Positions 23,460 to 32,029 are shown, counted from the first letter of the stretch. The stretch: DNA of 39,947 bases from Dehalococcoidia bacterium (GCA_035310145.1 DATGEL010000119.1:1-39947), one strand, 5' to 3'. Program-made: numbers and translations. The notes: generated from the sequence alone by a model not told the origin.

Positions 23460-24389
23460 TCAGGTGGCGGCGCTGTTGCCGGCGCCGCGCAGGCGCGGGT
23501 CGAGCACATCCCTCAGCGCATCCCCGAACATGTTCGAGGCAAAGACGACCAGCGTCAGGACGACGGTGGGCGCGATCAGCAGCCACGGCGCCGCGAACAT
23601 GTACGCGCGCCCCTCCGCGCTGAGCATCCCGCCCCAGCTCGCGGTCGGCGGCGGCACACCGTAGCCCAGAAACGAAAGCGACGCCTCGGCCAGGATGTTG
23701 CCACCGAAGTTGATCGAGGCCAGGACGATCACCGGCGCCATGATGTTCGGGACGATGTAGCGGCCGATCAGGCGCTGATGTGAGGCGCCCAGCAGCCGAC
23801 CGGCGTCGATGAACGGCTGCGCCAGCACGGCGAGCGCGGAGCCCCGCACCACGCGCGACGTGACCATCGCCGACCGGATCGAGAGTGCGATGATCACATT
23901 CGTCAGGCTTGGTCCGAGGATCACCAGGATCGTGATCAGCAGGATCAGCGCCGGAATCGCCTGGACGGTATCGACCACGCGCTGCACCGCGTAGTCGAAG
24001 GCGCCGCCGAAGTACGCGCTGGCGGTGCCGATCACTACGGCCAGTCCGATTCCGAGCAGTGTCGCGCCGGTGCCGACATACAGCGAGGTGCGCGCGCCAT
24101 AGATGATCCGGCTGAGCACGTCGCGGCCATACTGATCGGTACCGAACACGTGCTGGCTGCTTGGTCCCTGCAGCTCGTAGGCGTTGTCGTGGACCAGCGG
24201 GTCGAAGGGAGAGAGCAGCGGCGCCAATACGGCGATCAGAACCATAAGGGCGAGCACCACCGCGCTGGCGGTTCCCAGCGGTTTGCCGCGCACGAAGTGG
24301 AGCAGCGGACGATACCAGGCCGGCGAAAACGCGCCCTCCGCCGCCACCGGCAGCGGACCGCCTGCTTCGGCTGTGCGTGGCTGAACCAT
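23460..24389 (-). CDS. Peptide-type ABC transporter permease (DppC/OppC family)
   Basis: A 309-residue inner-membrane permease. It has the long N-terminal arm, a first helix (ASAVVLALMVLIAVLAPLL), the DppC signature HVFGTDQYGRDVLSRIIYGARTSL, and an EAA-type loop EASLSFLGYGVPPPTASWGGML that contacts the ATPase. It ends in DVLDPRLRG, typical of the family. Together with the DppB-like permease and the binding protein it forms the membrane part of a peptide or nickel/oligosaccharide importer. No ATP-binding subunits follow; the next gene is convergent only 55 bases away. The ATPases must be encoded elsewhere or shared with another system. Confidence 0.93.
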   Translation of the reverse strand: MVQPRTAEAGGPLPVAAEGAFSPAWYRPLLHFVRGKPLGTASAVVLALMVLIAVLAPLLSPFDPLVHDNAYELQGPSSQHVFGTDQYGRDVLSRIIYGARTSLYVGTGATLLGIGLAVVIGTASAYFGGAFDYAVQRVVDTVQAIPALILLITILVILGPSLTNVIIALSIRSAMVTSRVVRGSALAVLAQPFIDAGRLLGASHQRLIGRYIVPNIMAPVIVLASINFGGNILAEASLSFLGYGVPPPTASWGGMLSAEGRAYMFAAPWLLIAPTVVLTLVVFASNMFGDALRDVLDPRLRGAGNSAAT

Positions 24390-24458
24390 CGTCTCGATCC
24401 TTGCCGGCAGTTGCGGCGCCGTCGCACGCGCCGCCCTGAGCTCGCCGCGGTACGCCGA

Positions 24459-25409
24459 TCACGCCAGCCGCAACCGTGGATCGAGGTAGACGTACGACAC
24501 GTCGACGACCAGGTTGATGACCAAGACCCACAACGCCACGATGACCGTCACGCCCTGCACCACAGGATAGTCCCGCTGACTGATCGCATCCAGCAGCAGC
24601 CGGCCAACCCCCGGCACCGCGAAGATCTGCTCCATGATCACGGACCCGGAGATTAGGAAGGCGAGTTGAATGCCGAAGAGGGTGACCACCGGTATCAGCG
24701 CGTTGCGGGCGCAGTGCCGCAGCACGATCGTGCGTTCACGCAGGCCCTTGGACCACGCCGTGCGGATGAAGTCCTCGCGCAGGACTTCCAGCATCGTGGC
24801 GCGCAGCAGCCGCACGATCGATGCCGAGAGGCCGACGCCGAGGATGAGCGCTGGAATGATCAATTGCCCCAGGTTCGCCAGCGGATCGGCAGTCAGCGAC
24901 TTGTAGTTCAGCGGCGGCGTCCAGTGGAACCACAACGCGGGAAAGATCAGCACCATCGTCGCCAGCGCGAAATTGGGCACACTCAGGCCGAGGATCGCGG
25001 CGCTGCGCAGTGCGTAGTCGAGCACGCTGTCCTGCCGTACCGCCGATATCGTACCGATGGGCACGGCGAGAATCAGCGAAATCAGTACGGCGAGACCGAC
25101 CATCTCCAGCGTGGGTGGCAGGCGCTGGGCGATCAGACCCGCAACATCTTGCTGGTTCCAGAGCGAGCGGCCCAGGTCGCCATGAAGGACACCCGCCGTG
25201 TAGTGGACGTACTGGCCCGGAAGCGACTGGTCGAGGCCGAGCCGGTGCTCGAGCAGGGTACGGTTGACGTTGTGCGCGCCGGACTGGCCCTCCAACATCA
25301 GATCGACGATGTCGCCGGGAATGAAACGCAACATCGCCACCGCGAGAAAGAGCAGCACCAAAAACGTCGGGATCATGCCGAGCAGTCGCCGCGCGATGTA
25401 CCGCGTCAC
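24459..25409 (-). CDS. Peptide-type ABC transporter permease (DppB/OppB family)
   Basis: A 316-residue permease beginning VTRYIARRLLGMIPTFLVLLFLAV, the classic DppB start. It continues with the periplasmic HRLGLDQSLPGQYVHY segment, a permease core from LPPTLEMVGLAVLISLILAVPIG, and an EAA-type loop near HCARNALIPVVTLFGIQLAFL. It ends VSYVYLDPRLRLA. The GTG at 25409 with GGGAGG seven bases upstream is chosen over an in-frame start at 25433. It is the second gene of the importer operon; 144 bases, including a 72-bp palindromic element, separate it from the binding-protein gene. Confidence 0.93.
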   Translation of the reverse strand: MTRYIARRLLGMIPTFLVLLFLAVAMLRFIPGDIVDLMLEGQSGAHNVNRTLLEHRLGLDQSLPGQYVHYTAGVLHGDLGRSLWNQQDVAGLIAQRLPPTLEMVGLAVLISLILAVPIGTISAVRQDSVLDYALRSAAILGLSVPNFALATMVLIFPALWFHWTPPLNYKSLTADPLANLGQLIIPALILGVGLSASIVRLLRATMLEVLREDFIRTAWSKGLRERTIVLRHCARNALIPVVTLFGIQLAFLISGSVIMEQIFAVPGVGRLLLDAISQRDYPVVQGVTVIVALWVLVINLVVDVSYVYLDPRLRLA

Positions 25410-25440
25410 ACGCCGCCTCCCGTGTCTGCCCAACTAACAG

Positions 25441-25512
25441 ATGGGTTCAAAAATGGCGCGGGTTCCCGCTTGCCGGTGCGCGATGGCACGTGAACGCCGG
25501 TTTCGAAACCAT
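25441..25512. repeat. 72-bp palindromic element, copy 1
   Basis: Ends ATGGGTTCAAAAATGGC and GCCGGTTTCGAAACCAT are imperfect inverted repeats, and an inner hairpin GTGC/GCAC lies near the centre. It matches copy 2 (27820-27891) along all 72 bases with about 10 differences, in the same orientation. It sits between the binding-protein and permease genes of the importer operon, so it is probably transcribed and folded in the mRNA. Confidence 0.75.
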
Positions 25513-25553
25513 GTCTAATGGCCGCATCCGCGGGGACTGCCTGCGGGGCGCGG

Positions 25554-27332
25554 CTACGTCTTGTAGTACACGCCGGCGCGGTCGTTGATGCGGTAGCCGG
25601 TATACCACCAGGGGCCGGTGACCTGATCAAGGCCACCGAAGTGCGGGCTGGTGAAGTAGCGATCCGGCTCCTCGCAGATCTGGATCGCCGGCAGCCACTC
25701 CTCGAAATAGCGTTTCTGGAAGTCCTGCAGCAGGTTCTTGCGCGCCTCATTGTCCAGCGTCTGGAAGGCCTTCTCGATCAGGGCATCCACGTCGGCATTC
25801 TTGAAGTGCCCGTAGTTGCGGCTGCCGTAGAGGCCGCTCGCCGTGTGCCACTGGGAGCTGATCTCCAACACCGGGTCGGGCAGGCTGGTGATCGTGTAGG
25901 AGACGGTAGAAAAGTCGCCCGACGCCTGTTTCTTGGCATAGGTCGCCGAATCGGAGGCCGGCGTCACCTGCACGTTGATCTTCGGCCAGATCTTCTTGAG
26001 CTGATCCTGCACGCGTATGCTGTTCTCGTACCAGGTATTTGTGGGCAAGGTTGAGCCCGGCATGATCTGGAAGGCGATCTCTCCTTCCTGAAAGCCGGCG
26101 GCGGCCATCAGCTGCTTTGCGGACTGGATATCTTTGTCTTTCGTGCTGGGGTTGTAGCCGGGTAGCTGCTTGATCTGGTCGATCGTGTACGCTTCGGGGT
26201 GCTGGGGAACCAGTGGGCCGGTGTAGGTCCATTCATTGCCGTAGGTGCCGTCAGCGAGCTGCTTGTAGTCGATCGCCAGGAACAGCGCTCTGCGCACGCG
26301 GAAGTCAGTGAAGGGCGGCTTTTCCACCTGGAAGCGGATGTGATCCCAGTTGAGATCCGGCCAGGTGAAGTACTTCGCGTCCGGCTTGGAGGACTTGACG
26401 GCCTGGATCTGCTCTTTTGTCGGCGAGAAGTAATCCAGCTTGCCGGAGAGGAAGGCGGAGAGCACGGTGGCCGAGTCCGGGAAGAAATACACCTGCAATT
26501 GGTCCGCGTGCGGCTCACCCTGGACGAAGTAGTCCGGGTGACGCACCGCGGTCATCAACTGACCCTCCTGGTAGTCCTTGGTCATGAACGGGCCGTGCCC
26601 GGCCAGCGAGACGATGTTGTCGAACAGCTTGGCCTCGACCACGTCCTTCGGCATCAGCTCGTTGCGGATCTCGGTCAGGCCGGCGAGCAGCGTGCTCGAA
26701 GGCTGGGTCATCACCACCTTGCAGGTGAACTGGTCCGCCGCCTCCGCGTGGTCGAGGCCGGCCATCGTCGAGGCGCGCTGATAGAGCGCAAGATGGTCCG
26801 GGTCGAGCTTGCCGGCGATCCGGTTGATGTTGAACGCCAGGTCTTCGGCGTTGAACAACCGGCCGTTGGTGGGCGGCTTGTTATGCGTCTTGACGTTCTG
26901 GCGCACGTGCAGGATGAACTGCGTGCCGTCGCCGGGAATCTCCCACGACTCGACCGTTTCCCCTTGCAGTTTCTTGGTTTCGCCCTCAAGCGTGAGCGCC
27001 CGCTTCCCGATCAGGTGCCAGATCGAGGTGTTCAGGGCGACATCCATATCGGATTGCTTGTAGTAGGCCGGGTCGGTGGTGTAGAAGTTCAGCGTGCCTC
27101 CCTGTTTCGGCTGCGCCGCGCTCGACGCCTTCGCTCCGGCGGAGGCGTTGCTGCCGGCGGGCGCGCTCGCGCCGCCGGCAGCTCCCGCTGGAGTGCTGGC
27201 TTTCTTGCCGTTGTTGCTGCTGCTGCACGCGGCGAGCGCCAGCCCCCCACCGAGGGCGCCAGCGGCGCTCAGCAGCCGGCGTCGCGACGTCTGCACTGCC
27301 GGCAGTTTCGACCAGTAATTCGCACTCGCCAT
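25554..27332 (-). CDS. Peptide-type ABC transporter substrate-binding lipoprotein (SBP family 5)
   Basis: A 592-residue extracellular binding protein. The signal peptide SRRRLLSAAGALGGGLALAAC has a twin-arginine-like start and a lipobox, so it is lipid-anchored, perhaps Tat-exported. A Ser/Ala/Gly linker follows. The mature domain shows family-5 hallmarks: ESWEIPGDGTQFILHVRQNVKTHN, the NAEDLAFNINRI segment, HGPFMTKDYQEGQ and FRVRRALFLAIDYKQLADGTYG. Substrates in this family are peptides, opines, nickel or sugars; none can be chosen. It heads the operon followed by two permeases. GAGGGAGAAGGG lies just before the ATG. Confidence 0.93.
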   Translation of the reverse strand: MASANYWSKLPAVQTSRRRLLSAAGALGGGLALAACSSSNNGKKASTPAGAAGGASAPAGSNASAGAKASSAAQPKQGGTLNFYTTDPAYYKQSDMDVALNTSIWHLIGKRALTLEGETKKLQGETVESWEIPGDGTQFILHVRQNVKTHNKPPTNGRLFNAEDLAFNINRIAGKLDPDHLALYQRASTMAGLDHAEAADQFTCKVVMTQPSSTLLAGLTEIRNELMPKDVVEAKLFDNIVSLAGHGPFMTKDYQEGQLMTAVRHPDYFVQGEPHADQLQVYFFPDSATVLSAFLSGKLDYFSPTKEQIQAVKSSKPDAKYFTWPDLNWDHIRFQVEKPPFTDFRVRRALFLAIDYKQLADGTYGNEWTYTGPLVPQHPEAYTIDQIKQLPGYNPSTKDKDIQSAKQLMAAAGFQEGEIAFQIMPGSTLPTNTWYENSIRVQDQLKKIWPKINVQVTPASDSATYAKKQASGDFSTVSYTITSLPDPVLEISSQWHTASGLYGSRNYGHFKNADVDALIEKAFQTLDNEARKNLLQDFQKRYFEEWLPAIQICEEPDRYFTSPHFGGLDQVTGPWWYTGYRINDRAGVYYKT

Positions 27333-27819
27333 TGCCCTTCTCCCTCGTCATTGCGGCCGAAATGCCGGCCTCTGCACCTTCACGAAGCAGAGTCGAGATG
27401 CCATGGAGTGGCTGGCAACGCGTTGGCTGGCGCCTGGCGGCGGGTCGTGTGGGCGGAGTCTGGTTGCGGGCTACGACGCCTACGCGCCCTTGGGAAGCAG
27501 CGCTGCCGGAAGCGCTCGCTCTCCCGGAGATCGCGGAGTGCGCGGTTGATGGCGCGCCGTGATGTGAGGCAAGCATAGTGACGGGAGTCCGGAAGAACCG
27601 CCCTACCGATGCGGCTCTCCGGCGTTGCCGGGTGCGGGCACGGTGCAACGCCGTCTATTCGTACGCGCCCATCGCGTGTGAGCAGTGTTTACCGCTGCGA
27701 CTGAACCCTGTCAAGCCTCGTTCTCCGTCACAATCCTCGTGCCGCCGCTCCCTGGCGAGCGCAGATCGCGGCGGCGAGCGGCGAGCGTGGCAGAGGCTCC
27801 TCTCCCTGCCCTCTAAGAC

Positions 27820-27891
27820 ATGGTTTCAAAACCGGCTCGAGTTCCCGCGTGCAGGTGCGCGATGGCACCTGAACGCCGGTATTGAAACCAT
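27820..27891. repeat. 72-bp palindromic element, copy 2
   Basis: Terminal arms ATGGTTTCAAAACCGGC (27820-27836) and GCCGGTATTGAAACCAT (27875-27891) are inverted repeats with one mismatch. The centre holds CAGGTGC-GCGATG-GCACCTG, a perfect 7-bp hairpin. It is about 86 percent identical to copy 1 by hand count. It lies in the 671-base gene-free region between the importer and hisB; the part at 27333-27819 shows no gene I can support. Confidence 0.75.
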
Positions 27892-27925
27892 CTGTGAGAG
27901 CGAAGCCGTCCTCCCCGACTCCACG

Positions 27926-27966
27926 CGCGCCGGGGCGGGGCGCGCTGGCTGCCCCGCCCCGGCGCG
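27926..27966. repeat. 16-bp perfect GC hairpin upstream of hisB
   Basis: CGCGCCGGGGCGGGGC (27926-27941) pairs perfectly with GCCCCGCCCCGGCGCG (27951-27966) around a 9-base loop, 38 bases before the hisB start. No T-run follows on either strand, so it is not a classical terminator. It could pause polymerase, protect mRNA ends or be extruded in supercoiled DNA. Confidence 0.7.
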
Positions 27967-28004
27967 TGCGACACTGATCCGCGAAACAGGCCGGAGGTTT
28001 GCCC

Positions 28005-28622
28005 GTGTCAACCGCCGCCAATCCCGCCGGCCGCAGCGGCGAAGACGCCCGCGAAACGACCGAAACCCGCATCCATGTACGGCTCACGATCGACGGCAGC
28101 GGCCGCTCACGTATCCGCAGCGGGATCGGCATGTTCGACCATCTGCTCGATCAGCTTGCGCGCCACAGCCTTATGGATCTGGAGGTCGAGGCAAGCGGCG
28201 ATATCGAAGTCGATGCGCATCACACGGTCGAGGACGTGGGCATCTGCCTCGGCCGCGCCTTGAACAAGGCGCTGGGCGAGCGGCGCGGCATCGTGCGCAT
28301 GGCCGACCGCACCGTGCCCATGGACGAGGCGCTGGTGCAGGTCGCGCTCGACCTGAGCGGCCGGCCCTTCGCGGCGGTCGACCTGCGCTTCCACGGCGAA
28401 CGCATCGGCAGCCTGCCCGCAGAGTTGATCGAACACTTCCTGATGAGCTTCGCCTTCGAGGCGCGCATCGCCCTGCACGTGCGCGAGCTGGCGGGCAAGA
28501 ACGACCACCATCGCGCCGAGGCGGCGTTCAAGGCGCTGGCCCGCGCCCTCGGCGATGCCGCCGCGATCGACGCGCGCCGCGAGGGCAGTATCGCCAGCAC
28601 CAAGGGCACGCTCAGCGGCTGA
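28005..28622 (+). CDS. hisB: Imidazoleglycerol-phosphate dehydratase
   Basis: A 205-residue enzyme of histidine biosynthesis that dehydrates imidazole glycerol phosphate to imidazole acetol phosphate, using manganese. Motifs in order: GIGMFDHLLDQLARHS, DAHHTVEDVGICLG (metal-binding His pair), the ELIEHFLMSFA segment and GKNDHHRAEAAFKALARAL (second His pair). Length fits the single-function bacterial enzyme; no phosphatase domain is fused. The GTG at 28005 with GGAGG seven bases upstream is the start; a TTG at 27999 is in frame but too close to that site. No other his genes adjoin it. A DinB-like gene follows after 23 bases. Confidence 0.95.
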   Translation: MSTAANPAGRSGEDARETTETRIHVRLTIDGSGRSRIRSGIGMFDHLLDQLARHSLMDLEVEASGDIEVDAHHTVEDVGICLGRALNKALGERRGIVRMADRTVPMDEALVQVALDLSGRPFAAVDLRFHGERIGSLPAELIEHFLMSFAFEARIALHVRELAGKNDHHRAEAAFKALARALGDAAAIDARREGSIASTKGTLSG

Positions 28623-28645
28623 GGCGCCTGAAGGGAGGGCTGCGC

Positions 28646-29542
28646 GTGTCCGCATCTGCCGACGAGCTGCTCGGCCGCCTCCGTGCCGCCCGCGCCGAGA
28701 CCGCGCGCCGCCTTGGCGCGATGGACCCGGCGCGGCTGGCAGCGCCTGCCTCGTGGCGGGGTGCGGTGCTCCCTCTCGGGTTCCAGGTCGGCTGGCTGGC
28801 CGAGGCTGACGAGGCGCGGCGGGTCTCGATCGAGGCCGGTGCGGCGTGGCGTGCCAGCCCGCCGTGTCTCGCGCAGCGTGTGCTGCTGAGCGGCAGCGGC
28901 GACTTCGGCCGCCTGATCGGCACGCTCGCGGGCGTGACGGAGGCGCAGTTCAATCGACAACCGGCGGCGGACGAGTGGGGCATGCGCGAGGCGCTGGCGC
29001 ACGTGATCGCCGTCGACAAGCGCTACCTGATCGCCACTGAGCACGCGGTTGAACGGCGCAGCCACGGCGATCACGGACCGCTGCGGCCTGCGGCGGACTC
29101 AATGCCGCCGAACACTGGCGAAACCGAGCGGCACGGCACGTTGGACGAGATGCTTGAGCGTCTCGTGGCAACGCACGATGCGATCGTGCGCACCTGCGGC
29201 GCCATCGGCGACAGCTATCTCGATGCGCCGGGCGAGTGGGCCTCCCTGAACGTGGACCTCCGCTTCCGCATCCACCGCTTCGCCGCGCACGACCGCGAGC
29301 ACACGGCGCACCTGCTCAAGATCCGGCAGCAGCTCGGCTTCCCGCCAACTGAACCGCACACCCTGCTCGCCCAGGCGCAGGCCGCACGCGCCGCCTTCGA
29401 AACGGCGATCCGCTTCACGGCAGACCAGCCCTCCCCGGCGTCCGAGCTGAAGGTTGGAAGCGGCGCCCATTCAACGACGATCGGCGACCTGGTGAAGCAG
29501 GCGCTCGAAGACGAGGCGCTGCTGCGGGCCGCCCTGGCCTGA
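28646..29542 (+). CDS. DinB-superfamily protein
   Basis: A 298-residue protein with an internal DinB-like four-helix bundle in the C-terminal half. The key features are NRQPAADEWGMREALAHVIAVDKRY (first metal-binding His in AHVI) and FAAHDREHTAHLLKIRQQLG (His cluster of the last helix), typical of DinB/YfiT proteins, which often act as thiol- or metal-dependent transferases. The N-terminal half may be a second, diverged bundle (SWRGAVLPLGFQVGWLAEADE). The GTG at 28646 has GGGAGGG seven bases upstream. It probably shares an mRNA with hisB. Substrate is unknown. Confidence 0.75.
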   Translation: MSASADELLGRLRAARAETARRLGAMDPARLAAPASWRGAVLPLGFQVGWLAEADEARRVSIEAGAAWRASPPCLAQRVLLSGSGDFGRLIGTLAGVTEAQFNRQPAADEWGMREALAHVIAVDKRYLIATEHAVERRSHGDHGPLRPAADSMPPNTGETERHGTLDEMLERLVATHDAIVRTCGAIGDSYLDAPGEWASLNVDLRFRIHRFAAHDREHTAHLLKIRQQLGFPPTEPHTLLAQAQAARAAFETAIRFTADQPSPASELKVGSGAHSTTIGDLVKQALEDEALLRAALA

Positions 29543-29558
29543 GCCGGCGTGAAGCGGT

Positions 29559-30092
29559 CTACCGCTGCCAGGCGGCGCGGGCGGCGGCCTCGGCGGCCTC
29601 TTCCGGCATGAACTGCAGATGAAAATCCTGCGGGCCGTGACTGAGGCCGAGCTGGGTGAGCGCGGTGCCGGCGTGGGCGCGGTGCTCGCTGCTGTGGAAG
29701 GGGACATGCAGCAACAGTTGCCAGCGGATGTGGCTGAAGCTGCCGCCGCGCTGGCTCTGCCAGGTGACGATCTCATCAAGCTGCTCACCACTGAGCGTCG
29801 CGATGTAGGTTTCCCACTCCGCGTCCACGTCACGCCAGGCTTCAACCAACTCGCCGGTGCTGGCGAAGTCCGCGGCGGAGAGCAGCCGCGTCGGATTCAC
29901 GCCGTCGCGCAGCCGCGCCAGCCAGATCTTCTCTCCCGCGTAGAGGTGCGCAGTCACGGCGAAGGCCGAGTCGAACCAGAGATTGAGCGGCTTGCGCAGA
30001 TACTCGGCGCTGACGCCGTGCATCCCTTCGCGAATGCCTTCGTTGGCCCAGGTGTTGAACGCATACATCGGCGCGAAGGGCGCGGGGTCCAT
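29559..30092 (-). CDS. DinB-family protein
   Basis: A 177-residue DinB-fold protein. It begins MYAFNTWANEGIREGMHGV, the typical first helix (Y-x-x-W-A-N). TAHLYAGEKIWLARL carries the first metal-binding His and HVPFHSSEHRAHAGTALTQLG carries the second and third. Helices are in family order and length is typical. Known relatives include DNA-damage-inducible DinB of Bacillus and mycothiol- or bacillithiol-dependent transferases; the substrate here is unknown. It is convergent with the previous DinB-superfamily gene (16-base gap) and divergent from the marR gene. Confidence 0.88.
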   Translation of the reverse strand: MDPAPFAPMYAFNTWANEGIREGMHGVSAEYLRKPLNLWFDSAFAVTAHLYAGEKIWLARLRDGVNPTRLLSAADFASTGELVEAWRDVDAEWETYIATLSGEQLDEIVTWQSQRGGSFSHIRWQLLLHVPFHSSEHRAHAGTALTQLGLSHGPQDFHLQFMPEEAAEAAARAAWQR

Positions 30093-30202
30093 CGCTCACC
30101 TCTCAGCGGCCGCGGGTGGGGCGATTCGCGCTGGGAAGCATCATCGCACGGAAGGCGACGTCGCGTATCGCGGCGATCGGGCGAATTTTCGCAAATGCAA
30201 GC

Positions 30203-30231
30203 TTGCGGTTAGGGGAAACGCCTGATATGCT
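30203..30231 (+). promoter_or_regulatory. Promoter of the marR-MFS operon
   Basis: TTGCGG (30203-30208) and TATGCT (30226-30231) are spaced by 17 bases. The expected start near 30238 lies inside the first of two MarR-type operators. Confidence 0.65.
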
Positions 30232-30256
30232 TAGCTTGCTAACCTTAGCATGCTAA
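30231..30256. promoter_or_regulatory. Two MarR/SlyA-type operators
   Basis: TTAGCTTGCTAA (30231-30242) and the perfect palindrome TTAGCATGCTAA (30245-30256) lie 14 bases apart centre to centre. Both fit TTAGC-N2-GCTAA, the same core as the SlyA site TTAGCAAGCTAA. They cover the transcription start and ribosome site region, predicting self-repression by the MarR protein encoded eight bases downstream. Confidence 0.8.
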
Positions 30257-30263
30257 TGGAAAG

Positions 30264-30716
30264 ATGATGCCCATCTCCGCCGAGCCGGCGGCTCGCTTTG
30301 AAATGGACCGCGTGCCCTCGGCCGTCATCGGCCGGCTGCACCGCCGCATGCGCCACCGCCTGGACCACCGCCTCGAACGCTTCGGCCTCACGGGCGTGCA
30401 GTGGACCGTGCTCGCCCATCTCGGCAACGAAGACGGCCTTTCGCAGACCGAGCTGCAACGCCTTCTGGCGATCGAAGCGGCGACATTGACACACATCGTG
30501 CAGCGGCTCGAACGCGACGGCTTCATCCGCCGCAGTTGCGACCCCGAAGACCGGCGCCGCCAGCGTGTCTGGCTGAGCGACAAGAGCCGCGAGCTGTTGC
30601 CCGCGCTCGCCGCGGAGGTGGCCGAGCACCGCGCCTTCGTGCAGCGCGGCCTGGACGAACACGAGATCGCCACGCTGAGCGCCCTGCTGCGCCGGCTCGA
30701 GGAGAACCTGCTGTAA
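30264..30716 (+). CDS. MarR-family transcriptional regulator
   Basis: A 150-residue winged-helix repressor. The dimer helix is VIGRLHRRMRHRLDHRLERFGLTGVQWTVLAHLG. The DNA-binding part is GLSQTELQRLLAIEAATLTHIVQRLERDGFIRRS, and the wing is CDPEDRRRQRVWLSDKSRELL, all canonical. Two operators of the SlyA type lie just upstream, so it most likely represses its own operon and is released by a small ligand exported by the downstream pump. A second ATG three bases later is equally possible. Its stop overlaps the MFS start as TAATG. Confidence 0.93.
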   Translation: MMPISAEPAARFEMDRVPSAVIGRLHRRMRHRLDHRLERFGLTGVQWTVLAHLGNEDGLSQTELQRLLAIEAATLTHIVQRLERDGFIRRSCDPEDRRRQRVWLSDKSRELLPALAAEVAEHRAFVQRGLDEHEIATLSALLRRLEENLL

Positions 30717-32029
30717 TGCGTGGTATGAAACTCGGGCGCGGCTTCAGCGCACTGCAGCATTACAACTACCGGCTGTTCTGGATCGGCCAGACGCTCTCGC
30801 TGGTCGGCACCTGGATGCAGACGGTGGCGCAGGCCTGGCTCGTGCTCCAGCTCACCGGCTCCGCCGTCGATCTCGGCATCGTCAGCGCCCTGCAGCAGTT
30901 GCCGGTGTTGTTCATCGGCATCTTCGGCGGCGTCTTCGCCGACCGCGCGCCGAAACGCGAGCTGCTGATCGTCACCCAGACCGTGCAGATGCTGTTGGCG
31001 CTGGTGCTCGGCATCCTCGTCAGCACGGGCCTGGTGCAGATGTGGCACGTCTACCTGCTCGCCACCCTGCTCGGCCTCAGCAACGCCTTCGACATGCCCA
31101 CGCGCCAGGCCTTCGTGATGGAAATGGTGGGCCGCGACGACCTGATGAACGCCGTGGCGCTGAACTCGATGCAGTTCAACACCGCGCGCATCATCGGCCC
31201 GGCGCTGGCCGGCATCACCATCGCCCTGATCGGCGTGACCGGCAGCTTCTACGCCAACGCGGCCAGCTTCCTCTTCGTGATCGCCGGCCTGTTCATGATG
31301 CGCAGCGACAAGTTCTTCGCCGTCGAGCGGGCGCCGAAGGCCCCCGTGCTCAGCAGCCTCCGCGAGGGCTGCGAGTACGTCTGGCGCACGCCCTCGGCCC
31401 TGCTGATCGTGCTGATCGTCGGCCTGTTGGGCATGTTCACCTTCAACACGCAGGTGCTCGTGCCGCTCTTCGCGACCGACATCCTCCACTCCGGCGCCCT
31501 GGGCTACGGCATCCTGCTCACGGGCATGGGCGCGGGCTCGCTGGTCGCCGCCTTCGTCGCCGCCTTTGCACAGCGGGCGCGCTGGCGGCTGGTGATCGGC
31601 GGCGCGATCGGCATCTGCCTGACCGAGCTGGCCTTCTCCTTCTCGCGCAACTACGGCCTCTCACTGGGGCTGATGGTGCTGACCGGCTTCTCTATGATCA
31701 CCATGTTCACGTCGGCCAACACCGGCATTCAGCAGCGGGTGCCGGACTCGCTGCGCGGCCGCGTAATGGGTGTCTACACCTCGGTGAATATGGGCACGAT
31801 GCCGCTCGGCAACCTGGCCGCCGGCGCCCTCGCCGCCAGCCTGGGGGCGCCGTTCGCCATGGGCTTCGGCGCCGTGGCGGCGCTGCTGACCACGGCCGCA
31901 ATCGGCTCGCGGATCTACCTGCGCCGCGCCGAGGATCCAATGCAACTGGAGCCCGAAGGCTTCCTCGAACCGCAGCCCTCGCCGCTGTCCCAGCGACAGC
32001 CGGCCGCGGCCGCGGCGAAACCGGCCTGA
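30716..32029 (+). CDS. MFS exporter controlled by MarR (EntS/MFS_3-like)
   Basis: A 437-residue, about 12-helix transporter. The start FSALQHYNYRLFWIGQTLSLVGTWMQTVAQAWLV is the hallmark of the MFS_3/EntS-like exporter group. The motif-A loop is GGVFADRAPKRELLIVTQ, and LNAVALNSMQFNTARIIGPALAG follows helix 4. A tail of about 30 residues rich in Pro, Gln and Ala ends the protein. The ATG overlaps the marR stop (TAATG), and GAGGAG lies ten bases upstream inside marR. Likely role: efflux of a toxic compound or a self-made product that is also the MarR ligand (inference). A 7-bp hairpin (32048-32066) follows the stop but lacks a T-run. Confidence 0.92.
   Translation: MRGMKLGRGFSALQHYNYRLFWIGQTLSLVGTWMQTVAQAWLVLQLTGSAVDLGIVSALQQLPVLFIGIFGGVFADRAPKRELLIVTQTVQMLLALVLGILVSTGLVQMWHVYLLATLLGLSNAFDMPTRQAFVMEMVGRDDLMNAVALNSMQFNTARIIGPALAGITIALIGVTGSFYANAASFLFVIAGLFMMRSDKFFAVERAPKAPVLSSLREGCEYVWRTPSALLIVLIVGLLGMFTFNTQVLVPLFATDILHSGALGYGILLTGMGAGSLVAAFVAAFAQRARWRLVIGGAIGICLTELAFSFSRNYGLSLGLMVLTGFSMITMFTSANTGIQQRVPDSLRGRVMGVYTSVNMGTMPLGNLAAGALAASLGAPFAMGFGAVAALLTTAAIGSRIYLRRAEDPMQLEPEGFLEPQPSPLSQRQPAAAAAKPA

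Noticed and set aside
27578-29542. Single 654-residue protein ending in the DinB domain
   Set aside because: The first 350 residues are a frame read through the spacer and out of frame through hisB; the DinB gene has its own start and ribosome site at 28646.
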